NCBI RefSeq assembly: GCF_002386445.1
Contig: NZ_DGIR01000026.1
Span: forward strand, 62,001 to 126,000
Length of the DNA stretch: 64,000 nt
Reading direction: 5' to 3'
Source: Pseudomonas sp. UBA4617
Lineage (GTDB): Bacteria > Pseudomonadota > Gammaproteobacteria > Pseudomonadales > Pseudomonadaceae
Made by a program: the position numbers and the translations under genes. Below are positions 1 to 8,220 of this stretch, piece after piece; the first letter of the stretch is position 1, and each line of letters starts with the position of its first letter. The notes under the pieces are model-generated. The model had not been told where the DNA came from, did no database searches, and saw only the letters and a list, made by a program, of their open reading frames with translations.

Positions 1-12
1 ATCCTGATCTGA
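1..12 (+). CDS. possible 3' end of upstream gene (gcvT?)
   Basis: The first twelve bases read ATC CTG ATC TGA in frame 1, a possible C-terminus Ile-Leu-Ile-stop. Aminomethyltransferase GcvT often ends in a short hydrophobic tail and commonly sits next to gcvH-gcvP in Pseudomonas, so this could be the end of gcvT. Only three codons are visible, so the assignment rests on context alone. Confidence 0.25.
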   Translation: MLI

Positions 13-63
13 ACCATTTATAACCGGCGGGCGTACCGCTGAGCCAATCGAGGAATTCAAGAC

Positions 64-447
64 ATGAGCGATATCCCTAGCGACCTGCGTTTTGCCGAAA
101 GCCATGAGTGGGCCCGCCTGGAAACCGACGGCACCGTGACCGTGGGTATCAGCGACCACGCCCAGCAAGCCCTGGGTGACGTGGTATTCGTCGAACTGGC
201 CGAGGTCGGCAAGGTGTTCGGCGCTGGCGACGCTGCCGGTGTGGTCGAATCGGTGAAGGCCGCCTCGGACATCTACGCCCCGGTGGCTGGCGAAGTGATC
301 GCGGTCAACGATGAGCTGGCCGACAGCCCGGAACTGCTCAATGAGAACCCTTACGGGGCGTGGATCTTCAAGCTGAAGCCAAGCGACCTGGCCGAGCTGG
401 ACAAGCTGCTGGATGCTGCAGGCTACAAGGCAACGATTGGCGAGTAA
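64..447 (+). CDS. gcvH: glycine cleavage system H protein
   Basis: This is the lipoyl carrier of the glycine cleavage complex, which shuttles the aminomethyl group from GcvP to GcvT and is reoxidised by lipoamide dehydrogenase in the cytoplasm. The 127-residue length is normal for the family. The lipoyl-attachment motif ESVKAASD is present with the acceptor lysine at residue 65. The start ATG follows a GAGGAA ribosome-binding site about 10 bases upstream. gcvP follows after 123 bases, with a GC-rich hairpin in the gap, so the two genes may be partly uncoupled. Confidence 0.97.
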   Translation: MSDIPSDLRFAESHEWARLETDGTVTVGISDHAQQALGDVVFVELAEVGKVFGAGDAAGVVESVKAASDIYAPVAGEVIAVNDELADSPELLNENPYGAWIFKLKPSDLAELDKLLDAAGYKATIGE

Positions 448-460
448 TCGAGGGATTCTT

Positions 461-479
461 GGGGCTGCGAAGCAGCCCC
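461..479 (+). terminator. GGGGCTGC hairpin after gcvH
   Basis: A perfect 8-bp stem GGGGCTGC / GCAGCCCC with a GAA loop lies just after the gcvH stop. No T-run follows, so it may be a weak terminator or an mRNA-stabilising end. The same hairpin type recurs near 28078, 50270, 56819 and 60363. Confidence 0.5.
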
Positions 480-570
480 GACGTTGAGATCAAGTTTCCC
501 CGCACAATCGGCAATCCCTTCCTAGACTTGTAAGTCTCCATGAGAGCTGGCCTAGGAAGAGAGCGTCGTC

Positions 571-3444
571 ATGTCCCAGTCGCCATCCCTGCATCAACTG
601 CAAGAGCCCAATCCTTTCCTGCATCGCCATCTGGGCCCCGATGCTGCCGATCAGCAGGCCATGCTCAACGCGCTTGGCGTTGCCAGCCGCAGTGAGCTGA
701 TTGAGCAGACCGTACCGCCGGACATCCGTTTCGATCGCCCGCTCGACTTGCCCGCTGCGCTGGACGAGCAGGCCGCCTTGGCCAAACTCGCCGGCTACGC
801 CGAACAGAACCAGGTCTGGACCAGCCTGATCGGCATGGGTTACCACGGTACCATCACGCCCACGGTCATCCTGCGCAACGTGCTGGAAAACCCCGGCTGG
901 TACACTGCCTATACCCCCTATCAACCCGAAATCGCCCAAGGCCGGCTGGAGGCGTTGCTGAACTTCCAGCAGATGGTCATCGACCTTACCGGGCTGGCCC
1001 TGGCCAATGCCTCGCTGCTCGACGAGGCGACTGCCGCCGCCGAAGCCATGGCGTTGGCCAAGCGGGTGGCGCGAAACCAGAGCAATGCATTCTTTGCCGA
1101 CGAGCATTGCCACCCGCAGACCCTTTCGGTGCTGAAGACACGGGCGGAGGGGTTCGGCTTCGAGCTGATCGTCGACTCTGTGGATAACCTTGGAAAACAC
1201 GCGGTATTCGGTGCTTTGCTTCAGTACCCCGACACTCATGGCGAAGTACGCGACCTGCGTCCGTTGATCGACCAGTTGCACAGCCAGCATGCACTGGCCT
1301 GCGTGGCAGCGGACCTGCTCAGCCTGGTGGTGCTGGCGCCGCCGGGGGAACAGGGTGCCGACGTGGTACTGGGCTCGACCCAGCGCTTTGGCGTGCCAAT
1401 GGGTTACGGCGGCCCCCACGCGGCCTATTTCGCCTGTCGCGACGACTACAAGCGGGCGATGCCGGGGCGCATCATCGGCGTGTCACGCGATGCGCGTGGC
1501 AACACCGCCCTGCGCATGGCCTTGCAAACCCGCGAGCAACATATCCGCCGCGAGAAGGCCAACTCCAACATCTGCACTGCGCAGGTGCTGCTGGCCAACA
1601 TTGCCGGCTTCTACGCGGTTTACCATGGCCCTGAAGGCCTGCGACGCATCGCCCAGCGCGTGCATCGGCTGACCTTCATCCTGGCAGCCGGCCTCGAAGC
1701 CAAGGGGATCCCGCGGCTTAACCAGCATTTCTTCGACACGCTTACTGTGGAGGTAGGCGGCGCCCAGGCGGCCATCATCGAAAGCGCCGAAGCTGCGCAG
1801 ATCAACTTGCGTATTCTCGGCCGTGGGCGTCTCGGTGTGAGCCTCGACGAGACCTGCTCGGAGCAGACGGTACTGCGCCTGTTAGACATCTTCCTGGGGG
1901 TGGATCACGGCCTGGACATTGCCGCTCTCGACCAACTCGCCCTGCCCGAAGGGATTCCAGCGAGTCTGGTGCGGCGCACGCCATTCCTTGCCCACCCGGT
2001 ATTCAACCTGCACCACAGCGAAACCGAGATGTTGCGCTACCTCAAGCAGCTGGAGAACAAGGACCTGGCGCTGAACCAGTCGATGATCCCGCTGGGCTCC
2101 TGCACCATGAAACTCAACGCTACCAGCGAGATGATCCCTATCACCTGGCCGGGCTTTGCCCAGTTGCACCCGTTTGTCCCGGCCGCCCAGGCCACCGGTT
2201 ACAAGGCGATGATCGACGAACTGGAAAGTTGGCTGTGCGCCATTACCGGCTTCGATGCCATCTGCATGCAGCCCAATTCCGGTGCCCAGGGTGAATATGC
2301 CGGCCTGATGGCCATAACCCGCTACCACCGCAGCCGTCACCAGCCGCAACGCACCTTGTGCCTGATCCCGGCGTCAGCCCACGGCACCAATCCGGCCTCG
2401 GCGCAGATGGCCGGCATGGAGGTGGTGATCGTTGATTGCGATTACCATGGCAACGTTGACCTGGCCGACCTCAAGGCCAAGGCGCATGCCGCCGCAGACC
2501 GCCTGTCGTGCCTGATGATCACCTACCCGTCGACCCACGGTGTATACGAAGAGGGCATTCGCGAAATCTGTGAAGTGGTGCATCAGCACGGCGGCCAGGT
2601 GTACATGGACGGTGCCAACCTCAACGCCCAGGTGGGCTTGGCACGCCCAGCGGATATTGGCGCCGACGTTTCCCACATGAACTTGCACAAGACCTTCTGC
2701 ATCCCCCACGGCGGTGGTGGCCCCGGCATGGGCCCGATCGGCATCCGCGAGCATCTCAAGCCGTTTGTCGCCAGCCACCCGGTGGTACCGGTGCCCGGCC
2801 TGGACCCGAACAACGGTGCGGTAAGCGCCGCCCCCTGGGGTAGCGCGAGCATCCTGCCGATCAGCTGGATGTACATCGCCATGATGGGCCCGCAGCTGGC
2901 TGATGCCAGCGAAGTGGCGATCCTTTCGGCCAACTACCTGGCCAGCCAGTTGAGCGGCGCCTTTCCGGTGCTCTACCGTGGTCGCAACCAGCGTGTGGCG
3001 CATGAGTGCATCCTTGACTTGCGGCCGTTGAAAACGCTGACCGGCATCAGTGAAGAGGACGTGGCCAAGCGCCTGATGGATTACGGCTTTCATGCGCCGA
3101 CCATGTCCTTCCCGGTGCCGGGTACGCTGATGGTCGAGCCCACCGAGAGTGAGTCGAAGGCCGAACTGGACCGGTTCGTCGAGGCGATGCTGGCGATTCG
3201 CGCAGAAATCGGCGAAGTGCAGGAGGGTAACTGGCCGGCGCAAAACAATCCGCTCAAGCATGCGCCGCATACGCTGGCTGACGTGCTCGGGGCGTGGGAC
3301 CGGCCTTATAGCCTGGAGCAGGCGGTGGCACCCAGTGGCCACGTACGCCAGCACAAGTACTGGCCGGCGGTGAACCGGGTCGACAACGTTTATGGGGACA
3401 GGAATCTGTTCTGTGCTTGTGTGCCGGTGGAGGCTTATCGCTGA
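571..3444 (+). CDS. gcvP: glycine dehydrogenase (decarboxylating), P protein
   Basis: This PLP enzyme decarboxylates glycine and passes the aminomethyl group to lipoyl-GcvH. At 957 residues it is the fused, single-chain form typical of proteobacteria. The PLP lysine lies in the motif HMNLHKTFCIPHGGGGPGMG at residue 707, and the N-terminal GMGYHGT motif is present. The ATG follows GGAAGAGAG. The gene lies downstream of gcvH in the same direction, supporting a one-carbon and glycine catabolic unit. Confidence 0.98.
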   Translation: MSQSPSLHQLQEPNPFLHRHLGPDAADQQAMLNALGVASRSELIEQTVPPDIRFDRPLDLPAALDEQAALAKLAGYAEQNQVWTSLIGMGYHGTITPTVILRNVLENPGWYTAYTPYQPEIAQGRLEALLNFQQMVIDLTGLALANASLLDEATAAAEAMALAKRVARNQSNAFFADEHCHPQTLSVLKTRAEGFGFELIVDSVDNLGKHAVFGALLQYPDTHGEVRDLRPLIDQLHSQHALACVAADLLSLVVLAPPGEQGADVVLGSTQRFGVPMGYGGPHAAYFACRDDYKRAMPGRIIGVSRDARGNTALRMALQTREQHIRREKANSNICTAQVLLANIAGFYAVYHGPEGLRRIAQRVHRLTFILAAGLEAKGIPRLNQHFFDTLTVEVGGAQAAIIESAEAAQINLRILGRGRLGVSLDETCSEQTVLRLLDIFLGVDHGLDIAALDQLALPEGIPASLVRRTPFLAHPVFNLHHSETEMLRYLKQLENKDLALNQSMIPLGSCTMKLNATSEMIPITWPGFAQLHPFVPAAQATGYKAMIDELESWLCAITGFDAICMQPNSGAQGEYAGLMAITRYHRSRHQPQRTLCLIPASAHGTNPASAQMAGMEVVIVDCDYHGNVDLADLKAKAHAAADRLSCLMITYPSTHGVYEEGIREICEVVHQHGGQVYMDGANLNAQVGLARPADIGADVSHMNLHKTFCIPHGGGGPGMGPIGIREHLKPFVASHPVVPVPGLDPNNGAVSAAPWGSASILPISWMYIAMMGPQLADASEVAILSANYLASQLSGAFPVLYRGRNQRVAHECILDLRPLKTLTGISEEDVAKRLMDYGFHAPTMSFPVPGTLMVEPTESESKAELDRFVEAMLAIRAEIGEVQEGNWPAQNNPLKHAPHTLADVLGAWDRPYSLEQAVAPSGHVRQHKYWPAVNRVDNVYGDRNLFCACVPVEAYR

Positions 3445-3467
3445 TTGTGGTTTGCCCGTGCCGGCCT

Positions 3468-3551
3468 CTTCGCGGGTAAACCCGCTCCCACAGGACTTGT
3501 ACAAGTATTGAATACTGTGCAGTACCTGTGGGAGCGGGATCCCCCGCGAAG
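3468..3551. repeat. REP-type inverted repeat
   Basis: Two 27-base arms (3468-3494 and 3525-3551) form an imperfect palindrome. The arms carry CTTCGCGGG, CCCGCTCCCACAGG and their complement, the usual P. putida REP core. It lies between the convergent gcvP and DUF2388 genes. A nearly identical pair is at 26589-26667. Confidence 0.8.
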
Positions 3552-3563
3552 CAGGCGACGCGG

Positions 3564-3878
3564 TTACTCGGCTACCGCGTTCTTGGCCAGAATGGCATTG
3601 GCCAGTTCCATGTCGGTGGCCTGCAGGCCTTGGTTCTCTGTGCGGGCCTGACGAATTGCCGCCTCCAGGAATGGCCCACGGATCGCGCCTTCGCTGGCCA
3701 CGAAGCTGCCGGCGTCATCCTGCGCCGCCATCACCAGCTTGTGGTCCCCCGAGGTCAGATAGCTCGATGCTGTGGTGGCACCGGTGGTCATCACGTTACG
3801 CCAGAAGGTATCGGCCATGGCCGAACCTATAGGCAGCAAAAGCAAGGCAGCGGCGGCGATGGCGGTTTTGAGACGCAT
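3564..3878 (-). CDS. DUF2388 family exported protein
   Basis: This 104-residue protein starts with a clear signal peptide (MRLKTAIAAAALLLLPIGSA, cleavage near A21) and is predicted periplasmic. The mature part resembles the small Pseudomonas DUF2388 family: TFWRNVMTTGATTASSYLTS, then a segment ending in QATDMELANAILA. No catalytic motif is visible and the function is unknown. A GAGGTTTTCC-type ribosome-binding region precedes the ATG. It lies 90 bases downstream of the GspE-like gene on the same strand, but nothing suggests a functional link. Confidence 0.8.
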   Translation of the reverse strand: MRLKTAIAAAALLLLPIGSAMADTFWRNVMTTGATTASSYLTSGDHKLVMAAQDDAGSFVASEGAIRGPFLEAAIRQARTENQGLQATDMELANAILAKNAVAE

Positions 3879-3968
3879 GTTGGAAAACCTCGAAGGGGTG
3901 GGGTGTTGACGATGCGCGGTTGGATTGGCGGTAAAGAGGTAAGTTCCTTGAATACAAGGCGTTTTTTC

Positions 3969-5654
3969 TCATGAACAGGCCCGTAGCACTTCCTCCTCTC
4001 GGGTCTGCCCGCAGGCCACCTTGGCGGCCCCGCAAGTGCGCAAGTCGAGCAGGCCATCGGCTTTTGCCTGGTGACGCAGGCTGGCCAGATCGCTGCCTGG
4101 GCCTATCAGGGCACGCAGGCTGTCGCTGGGCACCAGCAGCTCGAACAACCCGGTACGGCCGTGAAACCCGGTGCCTCGACAGGTACGGCATGGTTGGCCG
4201 CCGGGTGCAGTCAGCGCGCCGCGACAATCCGCGCACAAGGTACGCACCAGGCGCTGGGCCATCACGCCGACCAGCGTCGCCTTGATCAGGTAGTCGGCCA
4301 CGCCCAACTCTTGCAGGCGGGTGATTGCACTACAGGCATCGTTGGTATGCAGGGTGGACAGCACCAGATGACCGGTCAGTGCCGCCTGGACCGCCACCAG
4401 GGCCGTCTCGCGGTCGCGGATCTCGCCGATCATGATGATATCCGGGTCCTGACGCAGCAGTGCCCGTACACCGTTGGCAAAGCCCAGGTCCAGCGCGGGC
4501 TGCACCTGCAGCTGGTTGAATGCAGGTTCCAGGCGCTCGATTGGGTCCTCGATGGTGCACAGGTTGACTTTTGGTGTGGCCAGCAGTTTGAGGCTGGCAT
4601 ATAGCGTGCTGGTCTTGCCGGAGCCGGTCGGCCCGGTAACCAGGATGATGCCCTGGCGCTGTCGCAGCAGGCCCTGCCACTGGGCCAGTTGCGGTCCTTC
4701 CAGGCCAAGGCGATCGAAACCTTCCTGCAGTTGGTGCGGGTCGAACAGGCGCAACACCAGTTTCTCGCCGAACGGGGTGGGCAAGGTCGACAGCCTCAGT
4801 TCTACCTCGGCGCCACCCGGCAGGCTGCTTTGCAGGCGGCCATCCTGTGGCCGGCGTTTTTCCGCGACGTCCATACGCGCCAGATGTTTCAGGCGGCTGA
4901 CCAGCGCCAGGGTGACCCCGGCGGGGAAGGCATACACGCAGTGCAGCAAACCATCGATGCGGTAGCGCAGCTGGCCCTGCTCGCGGCGGGGCTCCAGGTG
5001 GATATCGCTGGCGCGCTGTTCGATGGCGTACTGCAGCAGCCAGTCGACGATATGCACGATATGGGCGTCGTCGGCGCTGGCCTCGGCCTGGCGCTTGCCC
5101 AGCTCCAGTAGCTGTTCGAGTTCACCGAGGCTGGCCGACTGCTGGTTTTGCGCACCTTTGACCGACTGAGCCAGACGGTGGAATAACTGCCCTGCCTGAC
5201 GAATCTGCAACGGGCTGGCCAGCACGCGACGTATCGGCCGGCCCAGGCTGCGCGCCAGGTCTGCCTGCCAGTCATCCTGGTAGGGCTGGGCGCTGGCGAC
5301 TGTGACACCGGTGTCGTCTGCGGCGACGATGAGAATGCCATGGCGCTGGGCGAAGGCAGGGGAGATCAGGCCGCTGATCTGGGTCAGGTCAAGTTGCATC
5401 GGGTCGATGCGCAGGTAGGGCTGGCCAACCCTGTGGGCCAGCCATCGGCAAAGACGATCCAGGTCCAGGGGCTGGCCGGGGTGCAGGCGGTCCTCCAGGG
5501 CGCAGGCGGCTATCTGCTCCAGTGGGTGGGTGCCGGGGTGGGTGTTGGCGTGTTCAAGTACTGGCAGGGTGTCGTTAGCGTGCAGGTGCCGGTCGGCGAG
5601 CAGGGCCTGGAGCACCCGCCTGAGGTCGAGGGCCGGATTGTCGGGAGTGTGCAT
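3969..5654 (-). CDS. GspE/PilB family secretion ATPase, orphan
   Basis: This 561-residue AAA+ ATPase belongs to the type II secretion / type IV pilus assembly family. Residues about 60-160 resemble the MshEN/N1E domain. Walker A GPTGSGKTST is at residues 341-350, the Walker B region DPDIIMIGEIRD at 403-414, and a His box TGHLVLSTLHTNDA near 427. A four-cysteine zinc module (C474, C477, C489, C492) is as in GspE and PilB. In known systems the protein powers pseudopilus or pilus extension from the cytoplasmic face. No gspF, gspG, pilC or prepilin gene is adjacent, so it must work with components encoded elsewhere or be a remnant. The reading frame is intact. Confidence 0.9.
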   Translation of the reverse strand: MHTPDNPALDLRRVLQALLADRHLHANDTLPVLEHANTHPGTHPLEQIAACALEDRLHPGQPLDLDRLCRWLAHRVGQPYLRIDPMQLDLTQISGLISPAFAQRHGILIVAADDTGVTVASAQPYQDDWQADLARSLGRPIRRVLASPLQIRQAGQLFHRLAQSVKGAQNQQSASLGELEQLLELGKRQAEASADDAHIVHIVDWLLQYAIEQRASDIHLEPRREQGQLRYRIDGLLHCVYAFPAGVTLALVSRLKHLARMDVAEKRRPQDGRLQSSLPGGAEVELRLSTLPTPFGEKLVLRLFDPHQLQEGFDRLGLEGPQLAQWQGLLRQRQGIILVTGPTGSGKTSTLYASLKLLATPKVNLCTIEDPIERLEPAFNQLQVQPALDLGFANGVRALLRQDPDIIMIGEIRDRETALVAVQAALTGHLVLSTLHTNDACSAITRLQELGVADYLIKATLVGVMAQRLVRTLCADCRGALTAPGGQPCRTCRGTGFHGRTGLFELLVPSDSLRALIGPGSDLASLRHQAKADGLLDLRTCGAAKVACGQTREEEVLRACS

Positions 5655-5795
5655 TGGGAGCGTCCGTGCTTGATGGGGAAGTGCTGATCAAGCCTAGCCG
5701 GGCGCTGGAAAGTGACTGGAGTGAAGGGTTTCTGAATCTTGCTGTTTGCCGTCGCTGTGATACCCCTTCGCAAGTAAACCAATACAGCGAACCGT

Positions 5796-6101
5796 TCAAA
5801 CCACTGCCAGCTCCACTCGCTGCAGGTTGGACAGGCTCACCTCGCTCACACACACCAGATTGCGCAGCTTCTGCGCGATCACCTCGGCCCGGTGCCAGCT
5901 CAGCCCGCCGATGCCGACTTCGATATCCAGCCAGTCATCCTGTTGGCTGACCTGCACGCTGTGCGGTGTGAGGAACTGCAAGGCAAACAGATTCAGGACC
6001 CGGCACAGGCTGTCAGGCTCGGCTTCGGCCTGCAGGCGGTAGTGCACGGTGCTATGGGCGTTGGTGGCGGCCCAGGCGTCGGTACGGGGTTGTGCGTTCA
6101 T
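5796..6101 (-). CDS. conserved hypothetical, possibly ACT-like, 101 aa
   Basis: I do not recognise this 101-residue protein with certainty. It has no signal peptide or membrane segment. The alternating pattern HYRLQAEAEPDSLCRVLNLF, then VQVSQQDDWLDIEVGIGGL and a helix, is compatible with a beta-alpha-beta ACT-like fold. It is divergent from an Lrp-type regulator gene 126 bases away, so it is a candidate target of that regulator. The coding bias agrees with the neighbours. The function is unknown. Confidence 0.65.
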   Translation of the reverse strand: MNAQPRTDAWAATNAHSTVHYRLQAEAEPDSLCRVLNLFALQFLTPHSVQVSQQDDWLDIEVGIGGLSWHRAEVIAQKLRNLVCVSEVSLSNLQRVELAVV

Positions 6102-6186
6102 GCTGGTCTCCGCAGATGTGGGAGAAATTCTTGCACGTTGGCAGGGGTATTTTTTCGCTATGATTCGTAGTTTTAGAGGTATTTTC

Positions 6187-6200
6187 GAATAGAAATATTC
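6187..6200. promoter_or_regulatory. AT-rich dyad in lrp-like divergent promoter region
   Basis: The dyad GAATA-gaaa-TATTC lies in the AT-rich spacer (6102-6227) between the hypothetical gene and the Lrp/AsnC gene. Lrp-family proteins usually bind such short AT-rich palindromes and autoregulate. Binding is inferred. Confidence 0.35.
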
Positions 6201-6227
6201 ATATTTTGACGTTTTGGAGAATAGTCA

Positions 6228-6698
6228 ATGCACAGCGAGCTGGACGCCTACGACCGCCGTATTCTCGAACTCTTGCAGGAGGACGCTTCGCTTTCCAGCG
6301 CGCAGATCGCCGAACGCGTGGGGCTGTCGCAATCGCCGTGCTGGCGACGCATCCAGCGTTTGAAGGAGGAGGGGGTGATCCGCGGGCAGGTGACGTTGCT
6401 GGATCGCAAGAAGGTCGGCCTGAATACGCAGATCTTCGCCGAAGTGAAGCTGAATGCTCACGGGCGCTCAAATTTTACCGAGTTCACCGAGGCGATCCGC
6501 GGGTTTCCGGAAGTGCTGGAGTGTTATGTGCTGATGGGCTCGGTGGACTTTCTGCTGCGGATCGTCACGTCGGATATCGAGGCTTACGAGCGGTTCTTCT
6601 TCGAAAAACTGTCGAACGTGCCGGGTATCCAAGAGGTGAACTCGATCGTGGCACTGTCGGAGATCAAGTCCACCACCAGCCTGCCCCTGTCGCGGTGA
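6228..6698 (+). CDS. Lrp/AsnC family transcriptional regulator
   Basis: This 156-residue protein has an N-terminal winged helix-turn-helix (about residues 5-60, with DAYDRRILELLQEDASLS and VGLSQSPCWRRIQRL). A C-terminal RAM/ACT-like effector domain covers about residues 65-150. Proteins of this family form octamers or dimers that sense amino acids. It is divergent from the hypothetical gene at 5796-6101 and ends against a REP hairpin. The specific ligand cannot be read from the sequence. Confidence 0.93.
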   Translation: MHSELDAYDRRILELLQEDASLSSAQIAERVGLSQSPCWRRIQRLKEEGVIRGQVTLLDRKKVGLNTQIFAEVKLNAHGRSNFTEFTEAIRGFPEVLECYVLMGSVDFLLRIVTSDIEAYERFFFEKLSNVPGIQEVNSIVALSEIKSTTSLPLSR

Positions 6699-6703
6699 GG
6701 CCA

Positions 6704-6723
6704 TTCGCGGGCAAGCCCGCGAA
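6704..6723. repeat. short REP hairpin
   Basis: The palindrome TTCGCGGGCAAGCCCGCGAA lies between the convergent Lrp-type and CYTH-CHAD genes. It is a half-REP of the local P. putida type and could terminate transcription from both sides. Confidence 0.7.
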
Positions 6724-6738
6724 GAAGGCGACACGCTT

Positions 6739-8106
6739 TCAAGCCTTGAGCAAGTGCTTCCAGCCGCGGCTCTGATCGACTACCCGGGCCTGGTCGACAC
6801 GGGCTTCCAGCACCTCATCGCTGATCGGCTGCTCGGCCAGCTCGTGCAGTTTCTTCAGGTCGCCATACAGGCGGTCCATCTGTGGCGCCTCCAGCACCTG
6901 GCGGGCATGGTGCAGCCAAGCCAGCAGCTGCTCGATACGTGGCAATTGCTCGGCCAGGTCTTCCGGGCGCTGGGTGTACAGCGGCAGCTTCAACGCACGG
7001 CCCTCTTCACCCAGCAGGTGTGCCAGCCAGCTGGCCAGTTGCGCCTTGCCCTGGCGTTCGCCACGGCCTTTGCGTTCAACGGTCCAGGCACGGGCCAGCA
7101 GCCAGCGCGAGGTTTCCAGCGAGAACAGGCCCCAGCGCACGTCTTCCAGCTCCTCGGCGAACTGCTCGGGTGCCGCGCGGCGGATATCTTCGTCATCGTT
7201 ACCGGCCTGCACCAGCGGGCGCCAGTCTTCCAGCAGGGCATCGAGGCTGCTGCGCAGGTCGCGGGTGGTAGCGCGCGGGGCGGCCTGGCCCAGGCTGGCG
7301 GTCAGGGCACGCAGTTCGCTCAGGCACTCGACCCAGTCCTGCAGCAGGCGCCAGTGACCGTTGTGGCGGTACTGCTCGGCCAGGCGCTGGCTGCTGCCCA
7401 GCAGTTGCCAGGCCAGTGCGGCATAGGCATCGTCCACGGCGGTTTCGGCTTCCAGCTCGGCGTGTGGCAGGCCCAGCTCGTAGCTGTCCGGCTCCAGCAG
7501 GCGGTAGCCACGCTCGGCCTTGCTGATATCGCAGGGCATCAGCGGCAGGCTGGCGGCCAGTTCGGCAGCCAGTTCCAGCAGGGCCTGCGGTTCACCTTCG
7601 CGCAGTTCCAGCTCCAGCTCGCAGATCTCTTCCTTGCGCTTGCCGGCGATCACGAAGCCTTGGTCAAGCGCCGCCTCGATCACCACCTTGCCCTTGCCAC
7701 GGCCCCAGGCGATTTCGGCGTATTCACGGCTGAAGTCGGTAGTGAACAGCGGTTTGATGGTTTTCTTGTCGAGGTTGGCCAGTTGCGCGGGCCAGCAGGT
7801 GGCGTCGAGCTTTTTCAGGTCGAGCTTGACCTTGTCCAGCTGCCATTCGTACTCATTGCGCTCGGACAGGCCGGCGACGCTTTGGCCGCGGCACTTGAGG
7901 GTCTGGATGATGGCCTCGCCGTCGCGGCGCAGGCGCAGGGCGACACGGGCGGCGGAAAGCTCGCGCTCAGGGGTGTCGAAGTACTGGTTGAGCAGTTCGC
8001 GGGTCTGCCAGCCGGACTTGTTGCGCTTTTTCAGCAGAGGGTGCTCGCGCAGGGCGGCAAGGGTCTCGCGGCTGGCGCGGAGCTTGAGTTCGGTTTCTTT
8101 GTGCAT
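6739..8106 (-). CDS. CYTH-CHAD domain protein (inorganic triphosphatase-like)
   Basis: This 455-residue protein has an N-terminal CYTH domain (about residues 1-200) with the metal-binding signature ETELKL at residues 4-9, so ExExK is intact. A C-terminal helical, charged CHAD domain (about 215-455) carries histidine-containing helices. The E. coli homologue YgiF hydrolyses tripolyphosphate, and CHAD domains bind polyphosphate. The ATG at 8106 is preferred over an adjacent GTG at 8109 that would add one residue. The ribosome-binding site is weak. The gene is divergent from argE. Confidence 0.88.
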   Translation of the reverse strand: MHKETELKLRASRETLAALREHPLLKKRNKSGWQTRELLNQYFDTPERELSAARVALRLRRDGEAIIQTLKCRGQSVAGLSERNEYEWQLDKVKLDLKKLDATCWPAQLANLDKKTIKPLFTTDFSREYAEIAWGRGKGKVVIEAALDQGFVIAGKRKEEICELELELREGEPQALLELAAELAASLPLMPCDISKAERGYRLLEPDSYELGLPHAELEAETAVDDAYAALAWQLLGSSQRLAEQYRHNGHWRLLQDWVECLSELRALTASLGQAAPRATTRDLRSSLDALLEDWRPLVQAGNDDEDIRRAAPEQFAEELEDVRWGLFSLETSRWLLARAWTVERKGRGERQGKAQLASWLAHLLGEEGRALKLPLYTQRPEDLAEQLPRIEQLLAWLHHARQVLEAPQMDRLYGDLKKLHELAEQPISDEVLEARVDQARVVDQSRGWKHLLKA

Positions 8107-8220
8107 CACAGGCTCGAAAGGGGGCGTGGTTGGCGGAGAGTCTACAGCAGTCGGCCGCCAACGGTTTATTCCAGACAGCGGATAGTCCTATGATGGGTCA
8201 CGTTTCCAAGGAGTACGGGC

